Shown here: positions 44,530 through 52,709 of the stretch, piece after piece | How positions within the stretch are numbered: position 1 is the stretch's first letter | How the letters are laid out: every line of letters starts with the position of its first letter | NCBI GenBank assembly: GCA_046349855.1 | Contig: JAXMBM010000034.1 | Span: forward strand, 8,652-72,651 | DNA length: 64,000 bases | Direction: 5' to 3' | From: CAIXSC01 sp046349855 | GTDB lineage: Bacteria > Planctomycetota > Planctomycetia > Pirellulales > Pirellulaceae | Translations under genes and position numbers: made by a program | The notes under the pieces: generated by a model | The model's input: only the letters and a program-made list of their open reading frames with translations | What the model was told of the DNA's origin: nothing | The model's database searches: none

Positions 44530-46902
44530 TCAACGACTGGAACGAGACACGCTCACGCCCACCAACACGCGAAAACCGTCGCGGTGAAAACGGCGACCAA
44601 CATCGTAAGCGTTGCGAAAAGCGGAACGACAGTTGGCAGAGTTGACGTCCCAATAGCCGCCCCGCAACACGCGAGCCGACCCAGCCGCGGACCCTGAGGG
44701 ATCCTCGGTGGGGCCGTGGCCCTGCTGGGAGTACGCTGCGCGTCATGCCAATCCTGACACCACTCCCACACATTGCCACGTCGTACAGGCCGAATGGGTT
44801 GGCCTTCAATTGGCCCACGGCATGAGTCCTGCCGCCCGAGTTACCTCTGGAACCAGGCGACGGTTCCCAGCGCGCTTTCCTGCTCGCCGTGGAACCAGGA
44901 CGTCGTGGTCCCCGCCCGACAAGCCCACTCCCATTCCGCCTCGGTCGGCAGCCGATAGCCGTCGCCAGGCAGCAGCGTGATCACGTTGTTCGCGCTGAAA
45001 TAGACCGGTTTGAGCTGCTCCTGTTTGCTCAGCTTGATGCAGAATTCCGCCGCATGGATGAACGAAACCATTTCCACCGGATGTTGCCGGGGATCTTCGT
45101 CCTTGACCAGTTCCTGGCCCTCCCCTGTCGCCGAGAAATGGGACGGATTGACCCCGGCGACTTTCTCGTACTGCTCCTGCGTGACCTCGTACGTGCCCAG
45201 ATAATACGCCTGCGTCAGCCGCACCTTGTGAGCTGGGGCTGAACTCAAGGACATTGTCTTCCAGTATTCATCGTTGGGATTCAGCGCCGCCATCGCCTCG
45301 GCTTCCTCCTTCGTCATCCCCATCGTGAACTCGCCGGGAGGGATGAGGCGGAATTTCATGCCGATCGAGTTGGTGAACTCGACCGGGACCCCCAGATGCT
45401 TGGCCCAAGCCTCCTGGTGCGCGGGTTCCTCGCCGCGTCGAACGGCGCGCTGGCCAGCGGCAGCGCACTGGCGGAGGGGGATGCTGACGGAGGATTTGCA
45501 GGCACCGTTTTCGCGCGCCTTTCGTATCGTCCACTTTCGCCACCGTCTTGCCGTCCTTCAGCACCTCGACGGACGCTCCTTCCGGCACGCGGACTTCCGT
45601 CGTTGTGCCGTCTTTATTGACGATCTTGATGACGATCACGCCCAACAGCACAAGCAGCGCCGCCGCGCCGCCGGCGGCCGCCAACCAGAGCGGATTGCGG
45701 CGACGTGGGGGCGGAGCCGAAGCCTTGGGGCGAGGTTGAATTCGCCATTCGACCTGCGTGGCGGGAGCGCCCGACGTGGCGATCGTGCCGTTTTCGGGCG
45801 CATGCGTCACGGTCGGTGCCGCCGCCGCTCCCACGGCCGTCGCGTCCGACGCGGCCGTGCCACTCGCCGCGGTCTTGTCGGCCTCGCGGCCTTGCGTCGT
45901 CTTGGCGGGGCAACGCTGTGCGATGTCTTTCAGCCGGCTGGCGACCTCGGTCGCCGAAGCCAGCCGCTGCGCGGGTTCCTTCACCATCAGTTGAGCGTAC
46001 AACTCGTCGAGCTCTTCCGGTACTTCCGGGCGCAGGTCGCGCAAACGGGGCGGAGCTTCCAACACATGACCTTTCATTTTCTGTCCCATCGTGGAGTGGC
46101 GATCGTCGCCAAACGGCGCGCGACCGGTGAGGAGGAAACACAAGGTGCAGCCCAGCGCGTACAGGTCGGCGCGATGATCGACCGCGTGGGTGTCGTCCCA
46201 CTGTTCGGGGGCCATGAAGTCGGGCGTGCCCAGCACTTGTCCCGATTGCGTGAGCTGCCGCGCTTCGGGGCCTTCCGCCAGCAGCCGAGCCAACCCCAGG
46301 TCGAGCACTTTCACTTGCCCTTGCTTGGAGAGCAGCAAGTTCGACGGTTTGACATCGCGGTGGATCAGGCCCTGCGCATGTGCCGCGGCCAGTCCCAACG
46401 CCGCGTGCCGTACCATCACGCAGGCATCCGCCACGGATCGCGGACCGCGCACCTTGACGTGCTTCGACAGATCCACGCCCTCGACATACTCCATGACCAG
46501 ATAATGCAAGGCTCCCACTTCGCCGGCATCCATGGCGCGGACGACGTGAGGATCATCCAGTTTTCCCACCGCCCGCATCTCGCGTTCGAAACGCCGCACG
46601 GCTTCCGGGTCCTGCGTTAGGTGCACCGGCAGAACCTTCAGCGCGACGTACTTGTCGAGCTTGATGTGCCGGGCTTTCCAGACCGATCCCATGCCGCCTT
46701 CGCCGAGTTTCTCGACCAGCTCGTAGGTGTCGAGGCGGCTCCCGACGGCGAGCTTGGGGAGCGGCGAATCGGCAGCTGGCGAAGCGGGGGGCGACGCTGG
46801 TGCGCCAAGGGTTGGCTCCTGAGCTTGCCCGGCCTGCGTGGGCGACACCGCCGGCGATGTGTTGGGTTGCGCCGCCCCGTGGGTCGAATTCGAGTCCGTC
46901 AT
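44530..46902 (-). pseudogene. Hanks-type Ser/Thr kinase-TM-FGE/SUMF1 protein, multiply frameshifted; putative DGR target
   Basis: The N-terminal part (46902 to ~45510) is intact: a Pro/Ala leader, a kinase domain with KLGEGGMGSVW, VALK (Lys89), LIHRDVKPSNLLL, VLDLGLARL and MAPEQWDD, and one TM helix WLAAAGGAAALLVLLGVIVI near residue 420. The extracellular part has at least five frame changes (near 45510, 45435, 44855, 44725 and 44690). Read across them it gives VPVEFTNSIGMKFRLIPPGEF, YRLPTEAEWEWACRAG, GNVWEWCQDW and RVLRGGYWDVNS...GFRVLVGVS, a formylglycine-generating-enzyme/C-type-lectin fold. The gene would have encoded a membrane receptor kinase; it is now a pseudogene, though the kinase ORF alone (stop at 45268) may still be made. 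Confidence 0.85.
44566..44664 (-). other. Putative DGR variable region (VR)
   Basis: The 3' end of the FGE-like ectodomain encodes RGGYWDVNSANCRSAFRN then AYDVGRRFHRDGFRV, the segment that in DGR target proteins of this fold is rewritten from the template repeat. It lies at the C-terminus just before the stop, as expected. No template repeat is visible in the window. The assignment rests on position, fold and the adjacent Avd/RT fragments. Confidence 0.55.
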
Positions 46903-47241
46903 GGATGGATTCCGCTCGTCAAAGCCGCCGAGAATTCCGACGCCCCGCGTCTGCCTCCGGTAGGGGGACAGTATAGACCCGCCCGCTCCAAATTCCTACC
47001 GTCGCCACCGGCGTCGCGGCCCGCGTGAGTGACCATCGTCCCGGAACAAAAAACGACACGTTTCCTGGCCAGAAACACGAGAGCTTCAGGAAATCTGCGC
47101 CGCAGGATGGAAACGGCCGAACGTCGTGCTGCGATGTGCGCAACTGTGGTGTACAGCTGGACCGTTGTGCCAGTGAAATGACCGGGGCCGGAACGGACGG
47201 GCTCCGTACGGGCTCCGGGGAATGATGCGGCTCACCCCCCG
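46903..47241. other. Kinase upstream region
   Basis: 339 bp between the kinase start and the first attC site. No gene, no clear promoter motif and no attC-like structure were recognised. Confidence 0.5.
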
Positions 47242-47333
47242 TTCTAACCATCACGATCACCGGGCCGCCGGAGTGATCGTACCATTTAAACACGCGTTAT
47301 TGGCGGCTCCGCGTGCATCGTGTTGTTAGGCGA
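47242..47333 (-). other. attC recombination site 1
   Basis: Imperfect palindrome with ends TTCTAAC and GTTAGGC. Inner arms CACGATCACCGGGCCGCC and GGCGGCTCCGCGTGCATCG are complementary with few mismatches around a ~30-nt centre. This is the integron attC layout. It lies at the 3' side of the GyrI-like cassette gene. Confidence 0.8.
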
Positions 47334-47350
47334 TCCCGCGGTGACCGCAA

Positions 47351-47953
47351 CTACTTTATGCCCAATTGAACTTGAACGATGTTGTTCGGTGATTCGACGC
47401 CTTCCCAATATAAGTAGAGCTCTCGCTCTTCATCGGTGGGCGTCAGTCCTTCGTCTCTTACTGAGCGGTAGAGTGCCTGCCATGCGTCTCCGATGTGCGT
47501 CGCTGGTCCAACGTACAAAATGGTTGCGCATTTGAAGGGTGCCAACCCCCGCGGCTTGAACGCACCTACGGTCGTTGTTTCCTGCGGAACAAAAAACCCG
47601 GTCTCCATCTTGAAGCGTTTCCCTGGATTTCGATGCGGCGCGCCGTAGTAGTAGTGGATCACTGGGCCTGCCAATAAAAGTTTGTTCTCTTTGGCGGCTT
47701 CCATCACCTCTGTGAGTGTTTTCGCGACTGGTTCACCCATGGCTTTGAAATCCGTCTCAAATCCACCCTCAAGGTACTGCTTGGCAGGGATCGTTTGGAC
47801 GATGAGTTTGCCAATTGTCGGATGGATTGGGCTTTGCGCGTGACTGTCGTCGTTTCTGCCTTGAGCCAACGCCGCATCACTGAAAACGATAGACGCAAAT
47901 AATGAAAAGGATGCAGCTATTAGGTGGAATCGTCTCAAGGTTAGCACGTGCAT
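47351..47953 (-). CDS. Cassette gene: secreted GyrI-like/AraC effector-binding protein
   Basis: A 200-aa protein with a signal peptide (FHLIAASFSLFASIVFSDAALA). The mature part has IPAKQYLEGGFETDF, GPVIHYYYGAPHRNPGKRF, METGFFVPQE and a duplicated beta-alpha-beta arrangement ending YLYWEGVESPNNIVQVQLGI. This is the GyrI-like small-molecule-binding (SHS2-type) fold, here exported rather than attached to a regulator. The ligand is unknown. The gene lies between attC sites 1 and 2 and reads on the minus strand, so it is a cassette whose attC is site 1. It is clearly lower in GC than neighbouring core genes. Confidence 0.75.
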   Translation of the reverse strand: MHVLTLRRFHLIAASFSLFASIVFSDAALAQGRNDDSHAQSPIHPTIGKLIVQTIPAKQYLEGGFETDFKAMGEPVAKTLTEVMEAAKENKLLLAGPVIHYYYGAPHRNPGKRFKMETGFFVPQETTTVGAFKPRGLAPFKCATILYVGPATHIGDAWQALYRSVRDEGLTPTDEERELYLYWEGVESPNNIVQVQLGIK

Positions 47954-48004
47954 GGATCATCTCCCAGGAAGTGATTTTTGGATGTCGTTCATTCGCTCTC
48001 GTCC

Positions 48005-48095
48005 GCCTAACGACCAAGCTAACCGGGCGGCGACGAGCAACCCGACGGTGGCAAACCAGCCTGATCGCCGCTCCGGTTCAGCGCCTTGTTATGCC
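48005..48095 (-). other. attC recombination site 2
   Basis: Ends GCCTAAC (48005-48011) and GTTATGCC; inner arms CCAAGCTAACCGGGCGGCG and CGCCGCTCCGGTTCAGCG pair. The C-terminus of the next cassette gene reads through it (NKALNRSGDQ), which is common for cassette ORFs. Confidence 0.9.
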
Positions 48096-48588
48096 TTCTA
48101 AACCAACCATCATTGTACCACCACCAAGTTAAATAGGTGAATCTTGAGCCACCGTTTTGCCAATACTCGACCGTCGCGATGCCAACTTGAAGTTGGGCAC
48201 GTTTGTTAGCCACATCGTACCAGAATAGGCACGCGCTAATTAGGTAGATTGCGATCGTGGAAACAGTTACAAAGCGTCTGTTGCGGATAGATCGTAACAG
48301 GTTCGCAAGCGACGTTACGAATAAAAACACCGCAGGAGCAGCTCCCCACGTTAGCCATAACCATGGTGCGTCAACGTCCGCCGATCGGATCACTATCAAG
48401 CCAAAAGCCGACCAGAAGAATAGCGATAATCCGAAATGAGCAGCGGCAAGCAGAGATAGAAGAGCGGGTAGTCGGAGTAATGTGCACGCGAAACGCGAAA
48501 ACTTGGAGTTTGTGTTGTCACTTCGCGGATCACGCGCGTCTGGACTTGCAATGCAGGGGTCGCGTGTTTGAGTATTGCTAGCATCCAT
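48019..48588 (-). CDS. Cassette gene: small multi-pass membrane protein, unknown
   Basis: A 189-aa protein with about three to four hydrophobic segments: LLRLPALLSLLAAAHFGLSL, PWLWLTWGAAPAVFLFVTSL and FVTVSTIAIYLISACLFWYD. The C-terminal residues (HNKALNRSGDQAG...) are encoded by attC site 2, a hallmark of genes captured as integron cassettes. No domain is recognised. The function is unknown. Confidence 0.65.
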   Translation of the reverse strand: MDASNTQTRDPCIASPDARDPRSDNTNSKFSRFACTLLRLPALLSLLAAAHFGLSLFFWSAFGLIVIRSADVDAPWLWLTWGAAPAVFLFVTSLANLLRSIRNRRFVTVSTIAIYLISACLFWYDVANKRAQLQVGIATVEYWQNGGSRFTYLTWWWYNDGWFRRHNKALNRSGDQAGLPPSGCSSPPG

Positions 48589-48620
48589 GGCTTACGGAAT
48601 CAACTAGGAAATGACTGGTG

Positions 48621-48686
48621 GCATAACGTTCGCCATCACTCGCGGGACCGCGCAGCGGTACCGTCGAGTGCATGGGGTGGTTAGGC
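48621..48686 (-). other. attC recombination site 3
   Basis: Shorter site (66 bp) with ends GCATAAC and GTTAGGC. Inner arms CACTCGCGGGACCGCG and CGGTACCGTCGAGTGCATGG pair imperfectly. It lies just at the stop of the GrpB-like gene. Confidence 0.75.
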
Positions 48687-49211
48687 GTTACGGTTCGCAT
48701 CTTCGATCCATCTTAGGGCCTTGCGTTCATTCTCTTTGATAAACGCATCCTTGCCCAACATGTAAGCCTGAATATCGTGGGGATGCTCCAGGGCCAGTCG
48801 CACCTTTAGCTCTCCGTAGGCCGTGGCCAGGTTTGGATTGGCATTCATGAAATCTCGGAAGGCAAGGTGTCTTACCACGTGGTCACTCGTGGAATGAAAT
48901 GCATGAACTTGGTGGGACCTGACTCCACCCGGACCATCCTTCCTGAAGTACCGCCTCCCAGGAATCCCAAATTCACCCATCACTTCGTACCCGAGGTACT
49001 GCATTTCGGGGCTTCGCTGGTCTAGGGCCTCCATATCACCTACGACAAGAAGGATATCGATTACGGGTTTGGCGGGGATCCCAATGATCGCAGTGCTTCC
49101 AATGTGATGAATTCCCTCAACGATGCCACCAAGCGCAGCCATGATTTGCTGGGCCTCTCCCTCGAAAGCCTTTGCCCATCCGGGGTTTGGTGGAACAACC
49201 ACAACATTCAT
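48681..49211 (-). CDS. Cassette gene: GrpB family (UPF0157) nucleotidyltransferase-like protein
   Basis: A 176-aa GrpB/UPF0157 protein: VVVVPPNPGWAKAFEGEA, HHIGSTAIIGIPAKPVIDIL (the nucleotidyltransferase-fold signature), GEFGIPGRRYFRKD and HQVHAFHSTSDHVVRHLAFRDF. Biochemical function is unproven. GrpB genes are frequent passengers of integron cassettes and resistance regions. The ATG at 49211 is chosen; the longer frame to 49364 would cross attC site 4. The stop overlaps the end of attC site 3. Confidence 0.9.
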   Translation of the reverse strand: MNVVVVPPNPGWAKAFEGEAQQIMAALGGIVEGIHHIGSTAIIGIPAKPVIDILLVVGDMEALDQRSPEMQYLGYEVMGEFGIPGRRYFRKDGPGGVRSHQVHAFHSTSDHVVRHLAFRDFMNANPNLATAYGELKVRLALEHPHDIQAYMLGKDAFIKENERKALRWIEDANRNA

Positions 49212-49229
49212 CGCTGAGACCAGAGTAAC

Positions 49230-49319
49230 GCCTAACGACCAAGGTAACCGGGCGGCGGCCACCGGCTTGGAATGCAGAAAACGCGCCAACCGCCGCTCCG
49301 GTTGACCGCCTTGTTGGCC
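49230..49319 (-). other. attC recombination site 4
   Basis: Ends GCCTAAC (49230-49236) and GTTGGCC (49313-49319); inner arms AAGGTAACCGGGCGGCGG and CCGCCGCTCCGGTTGACCG. Nearly the same sequence as site 2, as expected for attC sites of one array. Confidence 0.9.
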
Positions 49320-49420
49320 GTCGTTTGCAATTCCCTGACCTCTCGGACGCCGAATCGCCTTCATTTCGCCGACAGACCGTCTGCCGGCTGTTGTTTGTTT
49401 GGTACTCCTGGGTTGGCTGG

Positions 49421-50227
49421 CTAGGTGATTGTCGAATAGTCGATCGTCTGAAACGGGTCCGCATCGCTCTTCAACTTCTGCCAGTCAAAATCATATCTCA
49501 AGTCTGTGGGCCAATCGGCGGGAAACCTTACGCGGAAAAACTCTCCTATGCCACTCTCCATCCCGTCGCCAGCTCCCCCAATCGCGAGAAAGTTATTCCC
49601 TGGTGAGAAATCATTCGTCTCGAATTGCGCCGACAAAAGGACGAGGACACCACAGCAGGCATCGATTAAGTGCTCGTAAGTGGCCTCGTCGAATTGCGAA
49701 TGGCGGTCATGTTTAGTCGTGTTGTAAGCTTGATACCAGGGAAGGCTTCCACCAGTCGCCCAATTTGAAAACGGTGATCGAGTTGCTTTGGTCCCAGTCC
49801 AATTCGGCACTTTGACCTCGTATGCTGAGAGTAAGTGCGTCTTCTCAATCTTTTTATAGTCACCCATATTCCAATCGCCGGACTTGGCGTAACCATTTTC
49901 CTTGAGGATCGCTTTGCAGTTGGCCTCAACTTCGACGCAAGCACGAAGTAAAAGGGCATGTATTCGGTAGGAATAGCACCCAAGGTTTTTGTCTGCTGGC
50001 TCGACGTAATCGAATAGTTCCTGAAGATCCTTCAGTAGGATCAAAAACGCGCGAACGTAATGCTCGGGTGATTGGGCGAACTTCGGATGCACCATGTACT
50101 TCCATCGGCCACCCTCAGTGTATTGACCATCGACAAACTGACGGCACGTTCTTCGATAGGGCCGATTAACAGGCACGGGAGAGTCTCCGCAGCAGTGGTC
50201 CAATGCACGAGATCCTCCGCTGCGCAT
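49421..50227 (-). CDS. Cassette gene: hypothetical protein
   Basis: A 268-aa soluble protein with no recognised domain. It is helix-rich in the first half (AFLILLKDLQELFDYVEPAD, LLRACVEVEANCKAILKENG), which recalls HEPN-like abortive-infection or nucleotidyltransferase-partner helical proteins, but no RxxxxH motif is obvious apart from TTKHDRHSQF. An internal ATG at 50095 (MVHPKF, with GGAAG upstream) is an alternative start. The gene is bounded by attC sites 4 and 5. Confidence 0.65.
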   Translation of the reverse strand: MRSGGSRALDHCCGDSPVPVNRPYRRTCRQFVDGQYTEGGRWKYMVHPKFAQSPEHYVRAFLILLKDLQELFDYVEPADKNLGCYSYRIHALLLRACVEVEANCKAILKENGYAKSGDWNMGDYKKIEKTHLLSAYEVKVPNWTGTKATRSPFSNWATGGSLPWYQAYNTTKHDRHSQFDEATYEHLIDACCGVLVLLSAQFETNDFSPGNNFLAIGGAGDGMESGIGEFFRVRFPADWPTDLRYDFDWQKLKSDADPFQTIDYSTIT

Positions 50228-50340
50228 TAGACGACGTCTTGCGGTCTGACGCGTGTATGCGAACGCGAGATACGGGATCGAATCGGCACATCATGTTGAG
50301 CGCGCAAATTCGCGCGTGGTTCATTGGGGGCTGTTGAGAC

Positions 50341-50433
50341 GGCTAACGATTGAGGTAACCGGGCCGCCGCCAGGAAGCATGAAGCTCACAAATCGACCCG
50401 ACCGGCGGCTCCGGTTGAGCGAATTGTTGGGGC
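50341..50433 (-). other. attC recombination site 5
   Basis: Left end GGCTAAC, right end GTTGGGGC; inner arms GAGGTAACCGGGCCGCCGCC and CCGGCGGCTCCGGTTGAGC. Confidence 0.85.
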
Positions 50434-50838
50434 GGTTTTCGGCGACGGAACGATCCACCGACATCCCACGCCTGACAGATTGTGGCAAACCGACACGCTG
50501 AATTCAATCAGATTCGCGATCCAGCACCGGAGACTTGGCAACGCCGCTATCGGCAACCGCGCAGCACGACGATGACGCAGCGATCGCAAACAAGCAGTCC
50601 CGCCATCAAGGAGTCCAAGCCAACCGACAAAGCCAGCGACGATACCCACCGACCCCGAGCCACAGCGGGAACATCGTGTCCTTGCGGCAAGCGAGCCTCG
50701 CCATCCACGGGCAAAGTTCAGCCGAGGCCGACCGCGACTCGCAAGCCCCGCCAACCAGCCCACCACGGGAACCAAAAAGGCAAACACCGCCGAGCAACAT
50801 GGCGACCAAGAGGGCAATCCGCTCGACCGCCCCAACAC
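50386..50838 (-). CDS. Cassette gene: possible small membrane protein
   Basis: A 150-aa minus-strand frame starting within attC 6 and ending within attC 5 (end: TIRSTGAAGRVDL). It has hydrophobic stretches (AVFAFLVPVVGWLAGLA; GIVAGFVGWLGLLDGG) and an Arg/Cys-rich middle. Direction and boundaries fit a cassette ORF, but there is no ribosome site or known domain, and a plus-strand frame (50482-50847) covers the same DNA. Low confidence. Confidence 0.35.
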   Translation of the reverse strand: MLGRSSGLPSWSPCCSAVFAFLVPVVGWLAGLASRGRPRLNFARGWRGSLAARTRCSRCGSGSVGIVAGFVGWLGLLDGGTACLRSLRHRRAARLPIAALPSLRCWIANLIEFSVSVCHNLSGVGCRWIVPSPKTAPTIRSTGAAGRVDL

Positions 50839-50919
50839 TCCAGCTAACCCGCCGCCGGAAGTTAGCTGTGGTTGTAAATAAAACGTGACCCGGCGGTCGG
50901 GTTAAACGCCTTGTTAGGC
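50830..50919 (-). other. attC recombination site 6
   Basis: Ends CCCCAAC (50830-50836) and GTTAGGC (50913-50919); inner arms CAGCTAACCCGCCGCCGG and CCGGCGGTCGGGTTAAACG. Confidence 0.8.
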
Positions 50920-51071
50920 GAGGCCTGCGAGTGGACTTGGCACCGACGACCGGCCATGCCTGAAGCTCTCGAAGGGAATGAAACGTGAATTACCACTCGC
51001 CGCCTACAGCCGCAAATACCGCGAGTTCTTACAAAGCAGCCCACTGGAATGTCAGTTCACTCACCCATGAG

Positions 51072-51320
51072 TCATGAGCTTGTATATACACATAACCACC
51101 CATTCTCCATCCGAACGTAGTCGTCGTTCTGATAGTTAGTGATGACGACCTCTGTGGGGTTCGTGAGCGCGATACAGCAAAAGTGTCCGCCGTCCTTCTG
51201 AACTGATACGGATTGCAGCCGCTTCTGGTTAGCCAACTGCCAAGCTTCCATTTCCGTGTACAACTCCCGCATCGTTGGTTTCTCAAAATAGACGAGGTTC
51301 AACTTGTTGTTCGCCGACAT
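51072..51320 (-). CDS. Cassette gene: small hypothetical protein
   Basis: An 82-aa soluble protein (MSANNKLNLVYFEKPT...). A helix ELYTEMEAWQLANQKRLQ is followed by beta strands (SVSVQKDGGHFCCIALTN, TEVVITNYQND, GWLCVYTSS). Unrecognised. The protein-like composition and placement between attC sites 6 and 7 support it. Confidence 0.6.
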   Translation of the reverse strand: MSANNKLNLVYFEKPTMRELYTEMEAWQLANQKRLQSVSVQKDGGHFCCIALTNPTEVVITNYQNDDYVRMENGWLCVYTSS

Positions 51321-51398
51321 CGAATGGCTCTCTTGTTAAGTGTCGAATACAGGTCACGTCGATTCACAAAGACTTAGCCACTAACTCTTCGTCGGGCC

Positions 51399-51488
51399 GC
51401 CCAACGACACGCATCACGCGGGCGGCGCGTGTGACTCAACCATTATTTCGAACGCTGCCGCCGCCTCGCGTGCATGCGCTGGTTCGGC
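51399..51488 (-). other. attC recombination site 7
   Basis: Ends GCCCAAC (51399-51405) and GTTCGGC (51482-51488); inner arms CATCACGCGGGCGGCG and CGCCGCCTCGCGTGCATG. Confidence 0.85.
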
Positions 51489-51587
51489 GCGACCGCGCCG
51501 CCCCGGTCCGGATGAAGAGGCCATCTGGCACGATGAAGAACACAGCAACTGGAGGCACATCAGACGGGCACCATCCGAGAATGCCAA

Positions 51588-52520
51588 CTAGGTGTAGACC
51601 ACAAACTCCATGTCGGGGCCGCGGGCCGTGGGGAGGATTGTATCGAACCGTACTACCCTGCCGATTTGCGGCGCAATGCTGCTCGGTGTAAAACCAGCTA
51701 CGGTTACCGCACCCGCGGAGACGAGTTCGGCAAACGTCACCCGCCGAGGGACTGTTTCTTCATCCGACGAGAGATTCCCCTCAATGAAAGCGTCTTGGAG
51801 GCACCGGACCTGCGCGCCGAACCCCGGGCCGTCTGGCGCGAGTTCGGTGCAGTTGACGCCGTAAACGCCACTGCCTTGCAGAAACACCGGACCTCCGCTC
51901 GATCCACCGTGGATGCGATAATCGGCATAGAAATACGGATACGGGACCATCACGCTGTCCCGGTAGTCTCCCGCTTGGTGGATGACCCCAAAGTAAAAAT
52001 CAGGACGCCACTTGATGAGTTGACGGTCGGCAACACGATGTATTGCATGGTTCGGGAAGGCGTATGTCCCCACTGCAGTACCGATCGGCGGCGGAGTCCA
52101 TAACAGGGGCCAGCGCCATGGGCTCAGCAGGGTTTGACCGGTCTGGTTGCTGGTCATTGTCCCGGCAACGCCGAGCGCAATATCGGCGCGTTCACCGATC
52201 CAGCATTGAGCAACCGGGCGAACGAGGTACTCTTGAGGCCCAAATAGCCCGGATGACGACATCAGGTGGAAGATGGCCAGCGGCTGCATCTGGCGCCCAT
52301 CCCGCAAAACATCTTCCATGACGTGTCGGGCAGTCACGAACAACCCGTCATGGCTAATGTAGAAGCCCGTGCCAATGAGACGCCAGTTGCCATCCGTGTC
52401 GTGAGACACGAGCGGGAACGTATGGCCTACGGGGTTCGGCAGTGGCCCATGTTTGGCAGCGAAAAGCCCGCCGTTAGGGCCGGCAGCACCTTCGAGCGGG
52501 GGAACTGGTTCGGTCATCAC
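51588..52520 (-). CDS. Cassette gene: trypsin-like serine protease domain protein
   Basis: A 310-aa protein with a chymotrypsin-fold triad: His in GTGFYISHDGLFVTARHV, Asp in ADIALGV and Ser in HGGSSGGPVF (the GDSGGP-like motif). No signal peptide or PDZ domain is seen, so it is probably cytoplasmic. Trypsin-like domains without PDZ occur in defence systems and effector modules, but no partner gene is attached here and the role is open. It starts ~87 bp inside its cassette from attC site 8. Confidence 0.85.
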   Translation of the reverse strand: MMTEPVPPLEGAAGPNGGLFAAKHGPLPNPVGHTFPLVSHDTDGNWRLIGTGFYISHDGLFVTARHVMEDVLRDGRQMQPLAIFHLMSSSGLFGPQEYLVRPVAQCWIGERADIALGVAGTMTSNQTGQTLLSPWRWPLLWTPPPIGTAVGTYAFPNHAIHRVADRQLIKWRPDFYFGVIHQAGDYRDSVMVPYPYFYADYRIHGGSSGGPVFLQGSGVYGVNCTELAPDGPGFGAQVRCLQDAFIEGNLSSDEETVPRRVTFAELVSAGAVTVAGFTPSSIAPQIGRVVRFDTILPTARGPDMEFVVYT

Positions 52521-52606
52521 TAGCTACTTTCGCTTGGTTTACGAGCCTGACCTCCAGAGATGCGGTCCGTCCAATTGACGGCACCAGTGTTGCGCTGCGT
52601 TCATTC

Positions 52607-52697
52607 GCCGAACGCCCCCGTTCACCGGGCCGCGGCGTTGGACTTTCCATTTCAAAGCCGCACGGCCCGCGGCTCCGTGTGCAACGGATTGTTCGGC
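52607..52697 (-). other. attC recombination site 8
   Basis: Ends GCCGAAC (52607-52613) and GTTCGGC (52691-52697); inner arms CCCCGTTCACCGGGCCGCGG and CCCGCGGCTCCGTGTGCAACG. Confidence 0.85.
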
Positions 52698-52709
52698 GAT
52701 TTCTTTGGG

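Noticed and set aside
50482..50847. 121-codon plus frame inside cassette 5
   Set aside because: Runs against the direction of the array and has Thr/Arg/Pro-rich composition; the minus frame is only slightly better, so neither is strongly supported.
47242..52697. Reading the attC palindromes as rho-independent terminators or REP elements
   Set aside because: No T-runs follow them, their ends match RYYYAAC/GTTRRRY, lengths are 66-93 bp with paired inner boxes, and they alternate one-to-one with short co-oriented genes.
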